A stretch of 64,000 nt of DNA from an uncultured Clostridia bacterium (GCA_944389475.1 CALXMM010000001.1:1-64000), one strand, 5' to 3'; positions 53,792 through 62,459 are shown, counted from the first letter of the stretch. A program made the numbers and translations. Notes: generated by a model not told the origin, from the sequence alone.

Positions 53792-54802
53792 ATGGGACAA
53801 AGGACTAATGAACCGAATTTATGGGAAAAAGTAAAACAAGGTAAAAAAACAAAATATTATAAAAGAAGTAAATGGCTTAGTAGAATAGCATCACTTATAA
53901 TTTTAATAGTGTTGTTGCTTCTTGGAAAATCATATTGGGATTCACATGATTTTAATAGCTATTTGCAAAATGCAGTAGGAAACAATGTAATTGTTGAAAA
54001 TGCAATAACTCAAGATATTACAAACACCGTAGAAAATCAAGCAGAAGTAGATGGAAATTTAAGAGTTTATTATCTAGATGTTGGCCAAGCGGATAGTATT
54101 CTAGTTATGGACAAGGATAAAACAATGCTGATTGATGCTGGAACAAATGAGGCAGGAAATACTGTAGTAAATTTCTTAAAGGAAAAAGGAATTACAAGAA
54201 TCGATTATTTAGTTGGAACACATCCACACGAAGACCATATTGGAGGATTGGATGATGTAATAAATAATTTTGATATTGGTACAATTTATATGCCAAAAAT
54301 GCAAACAACAACCAAAACTTTTGAAGATGTTTTAGATGCTATATCAAATAAAGGATTACAAGTAACAACTCCAGTAGCAGGTGATGCATTTAAATTAACA
54401 AATGCTACTTGTACAATTATGGCGACAGATACAGAAGATACGGAAGATAATTTAAATTTATCTTCTATAGTTATTAGAATGACATATGGTGGTAATAGTT
54501 TCTTATTTATGGGAGATGCAGAAGAAGAGGTGGAAGCATCTAGAAGTTGGTTACCTAGTGACGTACTAAAAGTTGGACATCATGGTTCTAAAACTTCATC
54601 ATCACAAACTTTTATAAATCAAGTAATGCCAGCATATGCAATAATTCAAGTTGGAAAAGACAATTCATATAATTTACCTAACCAAGAGACTATAGATAAA
54701 TTAGAAGCTATAGGAACAAAAATATATAGAACTGATAAAGATGGTAATATACTTGTAATTAGTGATGGAACTAATATTCAAGTTCAAACTAATGTAAAAT
54801 AG
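53792..54802 (+). CDS. ComEC/Rec2-like metallo-β-lactamase-fold hydrolase, membrane-anchored
   Basis: A membrane helix (about 30-48) anchors the protein outside. The MBL domain reads YYLDVGQADSILV, the metal motif GTHPHEDHIGG (about 145), FLFMGDAEEEVE and KVGHHGSKTSSS, as in the catalytic domain of ComEC. The ten-helix channel of ComEC is absent, so it is a free exported phosphodiesterase/nuclease-like enzyme, perhaps acting on DNA or nucleotides. It follows a DUF3006 gene, its usual companion. Confidence 0.9.
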   Translation: MGQRTNEPNLWEKVKQGKKTKYYKRSKWLSRIASLIILIVLLLLGKSYWDSHDFNSYLQNAVGNNVIVENAITQDITNTVENQAEVDGNLRVYYLDVGQADSILVMDKDKTMLIDAGTNEAGNTVVNFLKEKGITRIDYLVGTHPHEDHIGGLDDVINNFDIGTIYMPKMQTTTKTFEDVLDAISNKGLQVTTPVAGDAFKLTNATCTIMATDTEDTEDNLNLSSIVIRMTYGGNSFLFMGDAEEEVEASRSWLPSDVLKVGHHGSKTSSSQTFINQVMPAYAIIQVGKDNSYNLPNQETIDKLEAIGTKIYRTDKDGNILVISDGTNIQVQTNVK

Positions 54803-54835
54803 AATACTATAAAATAAACTAGAATGGAGATTATC

Positions 54836-56299
54836 ATGAAGAACTTTTTTGAAAAACATTTAAATAAAATAAATATAGGGCTTATTGTTTTAATAGCAAT
54901 AGCCCCTCTTTTACTATGTTTTAATAGTAGCTTATGGTTTGATGAAGCATATTCAGTAGGAATTGCTAAACAGCCATGGGGAAATTTATTAGTATCAACT
55001 ATAAATGATGTTCACCCGATTTTATATTATGTATTATTAAAAATATATTCTTTAATATTTGGAACAAGTGTAATAGCATTAAGAATATTTTCTGTAATTC
55101 CAATTGTATTACTTGCAATTTTTTCTTTTGTAAAAATAAGAAAAGAATTTGGTGACAAAGTAAGTTTTTATTTTAACTTAGTATTGTTGTTGCTACCAGT
55201 TACAATGCATTATGGTTCACAAATTAGAATGTATAGTTTAGCAATGTTATTTGTAACTATTACAGCGGTTTATGCATATTTAGCATATAAAAACAATAAA
55301 AAGAAAGATTGGGTAATCTTTGCTATAGCAAGTATTTGCAGTGCATATACACATTATTTTGCTCTATTCACTATAGGAATAATTAATATTATTTTATTAT
55401 TCTTCATATTAAGAGAGGAAAAAGAAATTTTGAAAAAGTGGTTTATTTATGGTGCTATCCAAATTGTTTGTTATATACCTGGAGCAATAATCTTTTTATT
55501 CCAATCAACAAGAGTGGCTGGAGGATTTTGGATAAGCGTAAATTATCCGGACATTATAACTCAAATTATAGAATTTTTCTTCTTAGATAGTATAAATTCA
55601 GGATTACCATCTATATTTGGATTATTTATTGTAATTTATATGATTTTAAGAGTACATAAATTATATTTGGAAGATAAGAAAAAAATAAGACCAGTAACAG
55701 TAGCACTTACAACATGTGGACTAGTAATTCTTGTAACATTATTAATTTCATTTGTAAGAGCAGTATTTATCCCAAGATATATGTTACCAATGTTAGGATT
55801 ATTTATATTTGCTTTAGCATATGTGCTATCTGTCGAAAAAAGTCGAATAATAAAAATAGTAATATTTGTTGGTTTAATAGCTTTAACAATTTGGAATGGT
55901 GTTACATTATGGAATAAATCTTATTCTAAAGATAATAATAAGCCAATAGAAGCAATACAAGCAGAAGTGCAACCAAATGATATATTTGTTTATACAACAA
56001 TTGGACCAAGCAGTTCTATAGCAATAGACTTTAGCAATAATAAACAATATTTCTATAATAAAGATAATTGGACTGTAGAAAAAGCTTATGGAGCCTTTGC
56101 TCCACAAATGAAAGTTGTAAACACATTGGATGAAATAGAAAATTATACTGGAAGAATATGGGTAATAGATGCCGGAGATACAAATATGTATGATTATATA
56201 AACGATATGGAAGGAACAACTTGTATAAAAGAAAAGGAAAAATATTACCATCCTTTTAGTGGAGATACATTTGTTATATCTTTATTCGAAAAAAATTAA
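54836..56299 (+). CDS. GT39-type (GT-C fold) glycosyltransferase membrane protein
   Basis: About ten membrane helices. The first outer loop has SSLWFDEAYSVGIAKQPW with the D-E pair, then DVHPILYYVLLK, the hallmark of GT-C/PMT-like transferases that use polyprenyl-phosphate sugars. QIRMYSLAMLF and RVAGGFWIS are further family blocks. The soluble C-terminal part (about 375-488) faces outside. The acceptor is unknown; a cell-surface glycan or protein is likely. ATG 54836 has GGAGATTATC upstream. A hairpin follows its stop. Confidence 0.85.
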   Translation: MKNFFEKHLNKINIGLIVLIAIAPLLLCFNSSLWFDEAYSVGIAKQPWGNLLVSTINDVHPILYYVLLKIYSLIFGTSVIALRIFSVIPIVLLAIFSFVKIRKEFGDKVSFYFNLVLLLLPVTMHYGSQIRMYSLAMLFVTITAVYAYLAYKNNKKKDWVIFAIASICSAYTHYFALFTIGIINIILLFFILREEKEILKKWFIYGAIQIVCYIPGAIIFLFQSTRVAGGFWISVNYPDIITQIIEFFFLDSINSGLPSIFGLFIVIYMILRVHKLYLEDKKKIRPVTVALTTCGLVILVTLLISFVRAVFIPRYMLPMLGLFIFALAYVLSVEKSRIIKIVIFVGLIALTIWNGVTLWNKSYSKDNNKPIEAIQAEVQPNDIFVYTTIGPSSSIAIDFSNNKQYFYNKDNWTVEKAYGAFAPQMKVVNTLDEIENYTGRIWVIDAGDTNMYDYINDMEGTTCIKEKEKYYHPFSGDTFVISLFEKN

Positions 56300-56309
56300 A
56301 GTTAAAATG

Positions 56310-56341
56310 CAGAAAATTCTCTATCGAAGGAGAGTTTTCTG
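56310..56341 (+). terminator. hairpin after the GT39-type gene
   Basis: CAGAAAA/TTTTCTG and CTCT/AGAG segments with a 2-base bulge, followed by TATTTAATT. Confidence 0.65.
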
Positions 56342-56383
56342 TATTTAATTGTTTAAAAATAAAAAAATTTAAAAAAATTTAAT

Positions 56384-56429
56384 TTGTCGACAAGTTTCGA
56401 CAAAAAATCTCGACAGAATATGCTATAAT
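56384..56429 (+). promoter_or_regulatory. Spo0A-box cluster and extended -10 promoter before spo0E-like gene
   Basis: TTCGACA at 56396-56402 exactly matches the reverse Spo0A box. TGTCGAC (56385-56391) and CTCGACA (56409-56415) each differ at one base. They lie just upstream of TGCTATAAT (56421-56429), an extended -10. Spo0A binding here would tie the phosphatase gene to the factor it inactivates. Confidence 0.6.
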
Positions 56430-56451
56430 TTTAACATAGGAGGGATGCGAT

Positions 56452-56607
56452 ATGGATGTTACTTTTGCAATAAAGAAAAACAGAGCAAAACTTGAGCAAA
56501 TGATTTTGGATAACGAAGACTATGATAAGATACTAAAGCAAAGCCAGAAGTTAGACGAATACATAAATATCGCTATGAAAGAAATGGCTGAACGAAAAAA
56601 GAATTAA
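56452..56607 (+). CDS. Spo0E-like sporulation regulatory aspartyl-phosphatase
   Basis: A 51-residue helical hairpin protein with SQKLDEYI (the S-x-x-L-D-x-x-I signature) preceded by a helix IKKNRAKLEQMI. Spo0E-type proteins remove phosphate from Spo0A~P and so hold back sporulation. The small size matches the family. GGAGGG precedes ATG 56452. Its promoter carries probable Spo0A boxes, and a strong terminator follows, so it is a single-gene unit. Confidence 0.8.
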   Translation: MDVTFAIKKNRAKLEQMILDNEDYDKILKQSQKLDEYINIAMKEMAERKKN

Positions 56608-56635
56608 AAATGCTATTCTTAGGAATAGCATTTTT
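56606..56635 (+). terminator. terminator of the spo0E-like gene
   Basis: A 13-bp perfect stem (AAAAATGCTATTC with its complement), ending in TTTTT. Confidence 0.9.
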
Positions 56636-56753
56636 GAGTTTATGTAATAATATAAATAGTAAGTAAAACAAATTTTAAACATTTATTGACATTAAAAAAA
56701 ATAAGAAATAAAATAAAGGAGTAAAAAAGAATTATTTAAGGAAGGTGATTTTT

Positions 56754-57683
56754 ATGCCATTTGTAACAACAAAGGACATGTTTGAAAAATCTATGAAGGA
56801 GAAATTTGCAATTGGTGCATTTAATATTAATAATATGGAATTTGTACAAGCAATAATGGATGCAGCAGCAAAGGAACATTCACCAGTTATATTACAAACT
56901 TCAGCAAGTGCAATAAAATATGCAAGAATACCATATTTAAAGAAAATGATAGAAGCAGGACTAGAGGAACATGATATTCCAGTAGTATTACATTTAGACC
57001 ATGGTCCAGATTTCGAAACATGTAAATTATGTGTAGATAGTGGATATACTTCAGTTATGTTTGATGGTTCAAAATATGATTTCGAAACAAATGTAAAATT
57101 AACAAAAGAAGTTGTTGACTATGCACATGCTCATGGAGTAGTTGTAGAAGCTGAACTTGGTAAATTAGCCGGAATCGAAGATGATGTTCATGTAGCAGAA
57201 GATGATGCAATGTTTACAGACCCAGACCAAGCAAAAGAATTTGTAGAAAGAACAGGATGTGATTCTTTAGCTATTGCAATTGGAACAAGTCATGGAGCAT
57301 ATAAATTTAAAGGTGAAGCTAAATTAAGATTTGATATATTAGCAAAAGTTAAAGAAAAAATACCTAATACACCAATAGTATTACATGGTGCTTCAACAGT
57401 TGTACCAGAATTAGTTGCAATTTGTAATAAATATGGAGGAAGTCTACCAGGAGCAAAAGGTGTTCCAGATGAAATGTTACATCAAGCAAGTATATCTGGA
57501 GTATCAAAAGTAAATGTAGATACAGATTTAAGATTAGCTATGACAGCAGGAATAAGAGAAACAATGTCAGAAGATCCAACTATATTTGACCCAAGAAAAT
57601 ATTTAGGAAAAGGAAGAGAGTTAATAGAAGAAACAGTTGCTCATAAAATGAGAGATGTATTTGGTTCTAGCAATAAAGCATAA
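56754..57683 (+). CDS. fba: class II fructose-bisphosphate aldolase
   Basis: The 309-residue TIM-barrel enzyme has GAFNINNMEFVQAI, the zinc ligands in VLHLDHGPD and VEAELGKLAGIED, AIGTSHGAYK and LHGASTV with VNVDTDLRLA at the end. It splits fructose-1,6-bisphosphate into two triose phosphates in glycolysis. Codons are A/T-ending throughout, with the repeated favoured choices typical of a strongly expressed gene. ATG 56754 follows GGAAGGTG and is preferred over GTG 56745. Confidence 0.95.
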   Translation: MPFVTTKDMFEKSMKEKFAIGAFNINNMEFVQAIMDAAAKEHSPVILQTSASAIKYARIPYLKKMIEAGLEEHDIPVVLHLDHGPDFETCKLCVDSGYTSVMFDGSKYDFETNVKLTKEVVDYAHAHGVVVEAELGKLAGIEDDVHVAEDDAMFTDPDQAKEFVERTGCDSLAIAIGTSHGAYKFKGEAKLRFDILAKVKEKIPNTPIVLHGASTVVPELVAICNKYGGSLPGAKGVPDEMLHQASISGVSKVNVDTDLRLAMTAGIRETMSEDPTIFDPRKYLGKGRELIEETVAHKMRDVFGSSNKA

Positions 57684-57705
57684 AACATGTTATTAGGAGA
57701 AAAAA

Positions 57706-58242
57706 ATGGAAACAAAGGTTATATATTTCGTACATGGTACTACTTATGATAATGTTAATGGAAAATGTAGTGGATGGAAACAAGTAGAGTTAACAAAATT
57801 GGGCAAAGAAAGAGCAATCAAATTGGGAGAGACAAGAAAAAATACACATTTTGATATTATATTTACATCAGATTTAGTAAGAGCAATTGAATCTGCTAAT
57901 TTGGCTTTCCCAAATGTTAAACACATTCAAGATTCAAGATTAAGAGAATGTAATTATGGAAAACTAGATGGACAAGATAAATCTTTAGTAGTTTACGAAG
58001 AGCACATAGATAAGCCATTTCCAAATGGAGAAGCATTAAAAGATGTAGAAAAAAGGGTTAAAAGTTTTATAGAGTTTTTAAAAGAAAACTACCAAGGAGA
58101 AACAATTGGAATTGTTGCACATAGAGCTCCACAATTAGCTTTTGAGGTATTAACTAAAAATATATCATGGGAAGAAGCCATAAAAAAAGATTGGAGAAAA
58201 ACAAAAGCATGGCAACCAGGATGGGAATATGTAATAAAGTAA
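57706..58242 (+). CDS. histidine phosphatase family protein (phosphoglycerate-mutase-like)
   Basis: FTSDLVRAIESANLAFP, LRECNYGKLDG and GIVAHRAPQLAFE give the family layout, with catalytic His at about residue 10 and the second His in VAHR. The canonical R-H-G opening reads FVHGTT, so the first phosphate-binding Arg is absent; this V-H-G-T-T form is known in some members. Substrate is unknown. It begins 22 bases after fba, suggesting co-transcription, and shares a bidirectional terminator with the convergent peroxiredoxin gene. Confidence 0.8.
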   Translation: METKVIYFVHGTTYDNVNGKCSGWKQVELTKLGKERAIKLGETRKNTHFDIIFTSDLVRAIESANLAFPNVKHIQDSRLRECNYGKLDGQDKSLVVYEEHIDKPFPNGEALKDVEKRVKSFIEFLKENYQGETIGIVAHRAPQLAFEVLTKNISWEEAIKKDWRKTKAWQPGWEYVIK

Positions 58243-58243
58243 A

Positions 58244-58272
58244 AGAAAGCGAAATCTTAGATTTCGCTTTCT
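58244..58272. terminator. bidirectional terminator between convergent genes
   Basis: A perfect 13-bp stem (AGAAAGCGAAATC with its complement) and a 3-base loop, with A- and T-rich flanks on both sides. Confidence 0.85.
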
Positions 58273-58275
58273 TCA

Positions 58276-58962
58276 TTAATCACCTTTATCTAGTTTTGGC
58301 TTATCATCAACATTCTTAAAACTTAAGTACCATGACATACCATTTCTATTTTTTGCAATATTATTATTTCTTTCGCATAATTCTTTGAAGGTTTTTGGTG
58401 GAGGAATAAGCATAGGATTTCCAGGTACCCAATTTGCAGGTGTCATAGCACTATTTTTGTCAGCATATTGCAATGCAGTTACTGTTCTTAATATTTCTGG
58501 AATGTACCTACCGACATTCATTGGATAAACAAAAATAGCCCTAATAATACCTTTATTATCAATAATAAATACATTTCTAACAGTTTCTGTTGAGCTTATA
58601 TCATTTGTAATCATTCCATATTTTCGTGCAATAACACCATTTAAATCTGCAATAATAGGAAAATTCACAATAATCCCAGTTTTTATATAAATATCATACA
58701 ACCATGCTAGGTGAGAGTTTATACTATCTACACTTATACCAATTAGCTCAGTATTAATTTTTTTAAAATATGTATCTGCTTTCGCAAGAGCAATTATTTC
58801 TGTTGTGCAAACAGGTGTGAAATCACCTGGATGGGAAAAGAACACAATCCATTTACCTTTATAACTAGAAAGAGAAATTTCACCGGTTGTAGAAATACCC
58901 TCAAAATCTGGAGCTTCCATACCAATTTTTAAATTATTATTCATCATTATTTCATAATCCAT
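58276..58962 (-). CDS. peroxiredoxin, Prx6/1-Cys type
   Basis: The peroxidatic Cys52 lies in HPGDFTPVCTTE. The long C-terminal region with ALQYADKNSAMTPANWVPGN is characteristic of the Prx6-like AhpC/TSA branch. A second cysteine in LCERN (about 196) might resolve the sulfenic acid. It reduces hydrogen peroxide and organic peroxides, protecting this anaerobe from oxygen. Read on the minus strand, AAAGGAG precedes the ATG at 58962. A shorter start (Met 6 or 7) is possible. Confidence 0.9.
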   Translation of the reverse strand: MDYEIMMNNNLKIGMEAPDFEGISTTGEISLSSYKGKWIVFFSHPGDFTPVCTTEIIALAKADTYFKKINTELIGISVDSINSHLAWLYDIYIKTGIIVNFPIIADLNGVIARKYGMITNDISSTETVRNVFIIDNKGIIRAIFVYPMNVGRYIPEILRTVTALQYADKNSAMTPANWVPGNPMLIPPPKTFKELCERNNNIAKNRNGMSWYLSFKNVDDKPKLDKGD

Positions 58963-59094
58963 AACAATAAACTCCTTTTTTATTTTGTTAATTTAGTATA
59001 TGCAAAAAATTTAAAATTTGTTAATCATATAAATAATTTGATGGGGCTTTACTTTTTCGACATTAGTAAACTGAAAAGAAAAAAATATAGAAAA

Positions 59095-59209
59095 GCAGTC
59101 AAAAAGTGCACAACGAAGCACTCGAAAGCTGCACAACAAAACAGTCTAAAATTGCACAACAAACTGGTCAAAAATTGCACAACAAAACAGTCAAAAAATG
59201 CACAATAAA
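59095..59209. repeat. five tandem 23-bp repeats with TGCACAAC core
   Basis: Five units of exactly 23 bases follow each other without gaps (59095, 59118, 59141, 59164, 59187). Each has (A/G)CAGTC-like start, an A-run and TGCACAA(C/T). The first two units are most diverged. The block lies about 125 bases before the DUF4143 ATPase gene, in a 372-base gap otherwise without a gene. Spacing near two helical turns suggests a protein-binding array. Confidence 0.85.
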
Positions 59210-59334
59210 TATTGAAAATTATAAAGGACTATGATATTATAAAAATAAATAAATGTTTAAAAATAAATTAATATTTTATTAATATATTTGAAATTATAAT
59301 AATTAGTGTATGTATATAAGGAGGGTGAAAAATA

Positions 59335-60615
59335 TTGAAATTAACAAGAAAAGGTTATATTCCAAGATTAATAGATAATATTATAGAAGAAAATTTAAAG
59401 ATTTTTGGAGCCATTAGTATAGAAGGTCCAAAATGGTGTGGTAAAACTTGGACAGCTTTAAATCATTCTAAGAGTGTAACATATTTAAACAATACAGCTG
59501 ATAATTTTAGAGAAAAGCATTTAGCAGAAATGGATGTTAATTTAGTGCTAGACAAAGAAAAACCACAGCTCATTGATGAATGGCAAGAAGTTCCTGCAAT
59601 ATGGGATGCAGTTAGATTTAAATGCGACCAAGATAGTGAAAAGGGCAAATATATTTTAACGGGCTCAAGTGTTCCTGTAACTGATAAAATACATCATTCT
59701 GGAGCTGGAAGAATATGTAGAATGAATATGTACACAATGTCTTTATATGAATCACGAGATTCTAGTGGAGATGTGTCTTTAAAAGATTTATTTGAAAATA
59801 AAGTAAAAAATAAATTAGTAAATAAAGTTGAATTAAAAAGGCTTGCGGAATTAATTGTTAGAGGAGGATGGCCAGAAGCAATTAATATTAGTACAGCAGG
59901 AGCAATGAAAATAACTAGAAGTTATATTGATGCAGTATTGGATAAAGATATAGTTGAGATAGATGGTGTAAAAAGGGATAAAGAAAAAATGGAAATGCTT
60001 TTAAAATCACTTGCAAGAAATGAAAGCACAATATCTAACAATAATGTTTTAATAAAAGATCTTTATGATAATATTACAGAAGATGATGTAACTATAAGTA
60101 GAAATACAATTACTGATTATTTAGATGTATTAAATAGATTACACTTAATTGAAAATCAAAATTCTTTTATGTATAGAATACGTTCAAGATTAAATGTTGG
60201 AAAGAATCCTAAGAGACATTTTATAGACCCATCATTAGGATGTGCTGTTTTAAATATAACTCCTGAAAAATTAATTAATGATTTAGAAACATTTGGATTA
60301 TATTTTGAAGCATTGTGTGAAAGAGATTTAAGAATTTATGCAGAGAGCATAGGTGCTAAATTGTATCATTATAGAGAAAATGATACAGGAATTGAAGTAG
60401 ACAGTATAATCGAAATTGCAGATGGAGAATATGGTGCTATAGAAATAAAATTAGGTTCTAATAAAGAAGAAGAGGCTGCAGCTAGTTTAAAGAGATTTTA
60501 TAATTTAGCAGAAGTTAAACCTAAATTTATGTGTATAATTTGTGGTCTATATGATGCAGTCATAAAAAGACCTGATGGAATATATGTGTTACCAATTACT
60601 GCTTTAAAACCATAG
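59335..60615 (+). CDS. AAA+ ATPase with DUF4143 domain
   Basis: Walker A reads EGPKWCGKTWTAL (about residues 28-40), Walker B LIDEWQEVP (about 79) and a sensor-like ILTGSSVPV follows. The C-terminal DUF4143 domain has DYLDVLNRLHLIE, FIDPSLGCAVL, GLYFEALCERDL and EVDSIIEI, resembling a restriction-nuclease-like fold. Such proteins (COG1373) are common in anaerobes; their role is unknown. TTG 59335 follows AGGAGGGTG. Five 23-bp repeats lie upstream and may control it. Confidence 0.9.
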   Translation: MKLTRKGYIPRLIDNIIEENLKIFGAISIEGPKWCGKTWTALNHSKSVTYLNNTADNFREKHLAEMDVNLVLDKEKPQLIDEWQEVPAIWDAVRFKCDQDSEKGKYILTGSSVPVTDKIHHSGAGRICRMNMYTMSLYESRDSSGDVSLKDLFENKVKNKLVNKVELKRLAELIVRGGWPEAINISTAGAMKITRSYIDAVLDKDIVEIDGVKRDKEKMEMLLKSLARNESTISNNNVLIKDLYDNITEDDVTISRNTITDYLDVLNRLHLIENQNSFMYRIRSRLNVGKNPKRHFIDPSLGCAVLNITPEKLINDLETFGLYFEALCERDLRIYAESIGAKLYHYRENDTGIEVDSIIEIADGEYGAIEIKLGSNKEEEAAASLKRFYNLAEVKPKFMCIICGLYDAVIKRPDGIYVLPITALKP

Positions 60616-60686
60616 TGAAAAAAATTTGTTAATGAATAAAATCATCAAAACAGTTAACAATAAGAATAATGGGGAGGTTGATTATT

Positions 60687-60848
60687 ATGGAAATTAATCA
60701 AAAAATACATTGTTCTGTTGGTAGTTGCAAATATAATGACTTAACAACACAAGAATGTAAATTAAAAGCAATAAATGTTATGCCAAATGAAAATGTGCAT
60801 ACTGGAAACGCAAAAGAAACTATGTGTGTTAGCTACAAAAAAGATTAA
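60687..60848 (+). CDS. DUF1540 domain protein, 53 residues
   Basis: HCSVGSCKYN, then QECKLKAINV, then ETMCVSYK follow the DUF1540 pattern (C-x4-C-x-Y-N...C-x-L-x-x-I-x-V...E-T-x-C). Four cysteines could bind one metal ion. The family is common in Clostridia and spore-formers and has no assigned function. GGGGAGG precedes ATG 60687. It faces smpB across a shared terminator. Confidence 0.85.
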   Translation: MEINQKIHCSVGSCKYNDLTTQECKLKAINVMPNENVHTGNAKETMCVSYKKD

Positions 60849-60865
60849 TAGGGTTTAAAAGGAAA

Positions 60866-60895
60866 AAGACATTATCTAAAATTAGGTAATGTCTT
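60866..60895. terminator. bidirectional terminator between DUF1540 gene and smpB
   Basis: AAGACATTA/TAATGTCTT stem of 9 bp. The right arm touches the smpB stop codon. Confidence 0.75.
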
Positions 60896-61349
60896 AAATA
60901 TTTTTCTCTCTCAAATTTTTAGCTATTTGCTTATTTGCATCCTTTTTCTTTAAATCTTCTCTTTTATCATATAATTTTTTACCTTTACCAACACCTAGTT
61001 CAAGTTTCACAAAACTTCCTTTAAAATATATATTTAATGGAACTAAAGTATATCCTTTTTGCTTAATTTGACCATAAAGTTTTTGAATTTCTTTTTTATG
61101 TAATAATAATTTCTTAGGTCTTAAAGGGTCTTTATTATATATATTTCCATGCTCATATGGACTGATATGTAAATTATATACAAAGCATTCTCCATTTGAA
61201 ATTGTTGCATAGCTATCTTTTAAATTAACTTTTCCAAGTCTTATAGATTTAATTTCTGTACCAGATAAAACAATTCCTGTTTCGTAGGTATCTATTATCT
61301 CATAGTTATGTCTTGCTGTAGGATTTTTTGCTATTAATTTAGTATTCAT
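60894..61349 (-). CDS. smpB: SsrA-binding protein SmpB
   Basis: NPTARHNYEIIDTYETGIVLSGTEIKSIR opens the OB-fold; SYATISNGECFVYN, HISPYEHGNIYN and RPKKLLLHKKEI follow, and the tail with GKGKKLYDKREDLKKKDA ends in a basic helix that enters the ribosome. SmpB carries tmRNA to stalled ribosomes. No ssrA gene is visible nearby. Read on the minus strand, AAGGAGTG precedes the ATG at 61349. Length 151 is normal. Confidence 0.95.
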   Translation of the reverse strand: MNTKLIAKNPTARHNYEIIDTYETGIVLSGTEIKSIRLGKVNLKDSYATISNGECFVYNLHISPYEHGNIYNKDPLRPKKLLLHKKEIQKLYGQIKQKGYTLVPLNIYFKGSFVKLELGVGKGKKLYDKREDLKKKDANKQIAKNLREKNI

Positions 61350-61430
61350 TTTTCACACTCCTTGACTTTGTTACATTTTTGCAAGTTAGCTATTTAGTAT
61401 TATAACATGAATAATAGAAAAGTAAAGATT

Positions 61431-61455
61431 AAGCTGCTACAAAAAGTAACAGCTT
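61431..61455 (-). terminator. terminator-like hairpin after the 61489-61923 gene
   Basis: AAGCTG-TAC arms with AAAAA loop and a one-base bulge; on the minus strand it is followed by a T-rich stretch. Confidence 0.5.
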
Positions 61456-61488
61456 AAATTAAAATACCCATAAAGGGTTTATCTGAAA

Positions 61489-61923
61489 TTATTCATCACG
61501 ATTTCTTTTAACTAAATACCATATAAGAAATGCAATACCCATAACAACTGCTACTACTATTATCCAAGACCATACTGTACCATTGGAAAAAGCTGAGGTA
61601 GCAGCATTCGTGGCGGTTCTAGTTGCATTATATGCACCATCTCTCATGTCTGTAGCAACTTCGCCAACACCATTTGTAAAATCTTTTGTCTGTTCTTTAG
61701 TTTTTGTAACAACATTATTAGACATATCTCTTATTGTGTTAGAAGTGTTCTGGACAGCGCCTGATACATCTTGCATGGCATTTTCTGTATGTCCAACACC
61801 GTTTTTGGTAGATTCTGCAGCCTTATGAATCATATCATTGTCAGCAAAAGAATTACCAGTTATAAAAATTACTATTACAGCAGAAAATATAATAAAAGAA
61901 ATCTTTTTAGCTATATTAGCCAT
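61489..61923 (-). CDS. exported membrane-anchored helical protein, unknown function
   Basis: Residues 1-27 look like a signal peptide (FIIFSAVIVIFITGNSFA). The middle (about 30-105) is a long amphipathic helix region of 11-residue type, rich in Thr, Asn and Asp, resembling LEA- or apolipoprotein-like sequences. A C-terminal membrane helix (WSWIIVVAVVMGIAFLIWYLV) and the charged end KRNRDE anchor it. No family is recognised. On the minus strand CAGGAGG precedes ATG 61923. It follows another small exported protein gene. Confidence 0.65.
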   Translation of the reverse strand: MANIAKKISFIIFSAVIVIFITGNSFADNDMIHKAAESTKNGVGHTENAMQDVSGAVQNTSNTIRDMSNNVVTKTKEQTKDFTNGVGEVATDMRDGAYNATRTATNAATSAFSNGTVWSWIIVVAVVMGIAFLIWYLVKRNRDE

Positions 61924-61994
61924 AATTTACCTCCTGCTAAATATTGAGGTTAAAAATACCTCAATATTATTTTTAGAAATTAACAAAAAAATAT

Positions 61995-62029
61995 GCAAAA
62001 AAAATAAACCAATCTAGTTAAAGATTGGT
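61995..62029 (-). terminator. terminator after the 62036-62347 gene
   Basis: On the minus strand, ACCAATCT/AGATTGGT is followed by TTATTTTTTTT. Confidence 0.75.
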
Positions 62030-62035
62030 AAAAAA

Positions 62036-62347
62036 TTAATGTTTTAATCTAATTAAAATGGCAATACTTAATAATATAAGTAAAATTCCAATAACAATTA
62101 ATAAAATATTTAAAATATTAGAAATATCTAAACCACTACTACTAGAAGAAGTTGTTGTAGTAGAAGTAGTAGAATATGTTGATGGTGTACTTGTTTGGTA
62201 TGTGTTTGCTGTACTATTAGAAGAAGTTCTATTAGCTGCAAGATTCATATCTATATCATCAGCTGATACTGCAAAAGCAGGTGCTATATTTACAAAAAAT
62301 AAACTTAAGATTATTGCTGGCAATATTATTAAAATTTTTTTCATCAT
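62036..62347 (-). CDS. small exported Ser/Thr-rich membrane protein, unknown function
   Basis: A signal peptide (about residues 1-26, ending near APAFA) is followed by a 50-residue Ser/Thr-rich linker with a run of Thr and Ser, likely extended or glycosylated, and a C-terminal membrane helix (ILNILLIVIGILLILLSIAILI). Hence it has a signal, a stalk and an anchor, but no domain. On the minus strand TAGGAGGG precedes ATG 62347. It has its own terminator, so it is separate from the gene after it. Confidence 0.65.
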   Translation of the reverse strand: MMKKILIILPAIILSLFFVNIAPAFAVSADDIDMNLAANRTSSNSTANTYQTSTPSTYSTTSTTTTSSSSSGLDISNILNILLIVIGILLILLSIAILIRLKH

Positions 62348-62459
62348 ATGTTTTAACCCTCCTAAAATGTCCCTTGTTTATATTATCTATTTTATATGCT
62401 ATTATCATACACAAAAACTAAAAAAAAGTCCATACAAAACTAAAAAAAATTAAAAAATA

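Noticed and set aside
55714-55917. 67-codon frame inside the GT39-type gene
   Set aside because: A shadow of the real gene in another frame, with no ribosome site.
59056-59062. Spo0A box between peroxiredoxin and repeat block
   Set aside because: Single exact match with no promoter around it; likely chance.
59095-59209. Possible short CRISPR array
   Set aside because: The units are contiguous 23-mers with no unique spacers, and no cas gene is near.
61583-61828. Plus-strand frame opposite the exported helical protein gene
   Set aside because: No ribosome site, and the minus strand gene has signal peptide and anchor in good order.
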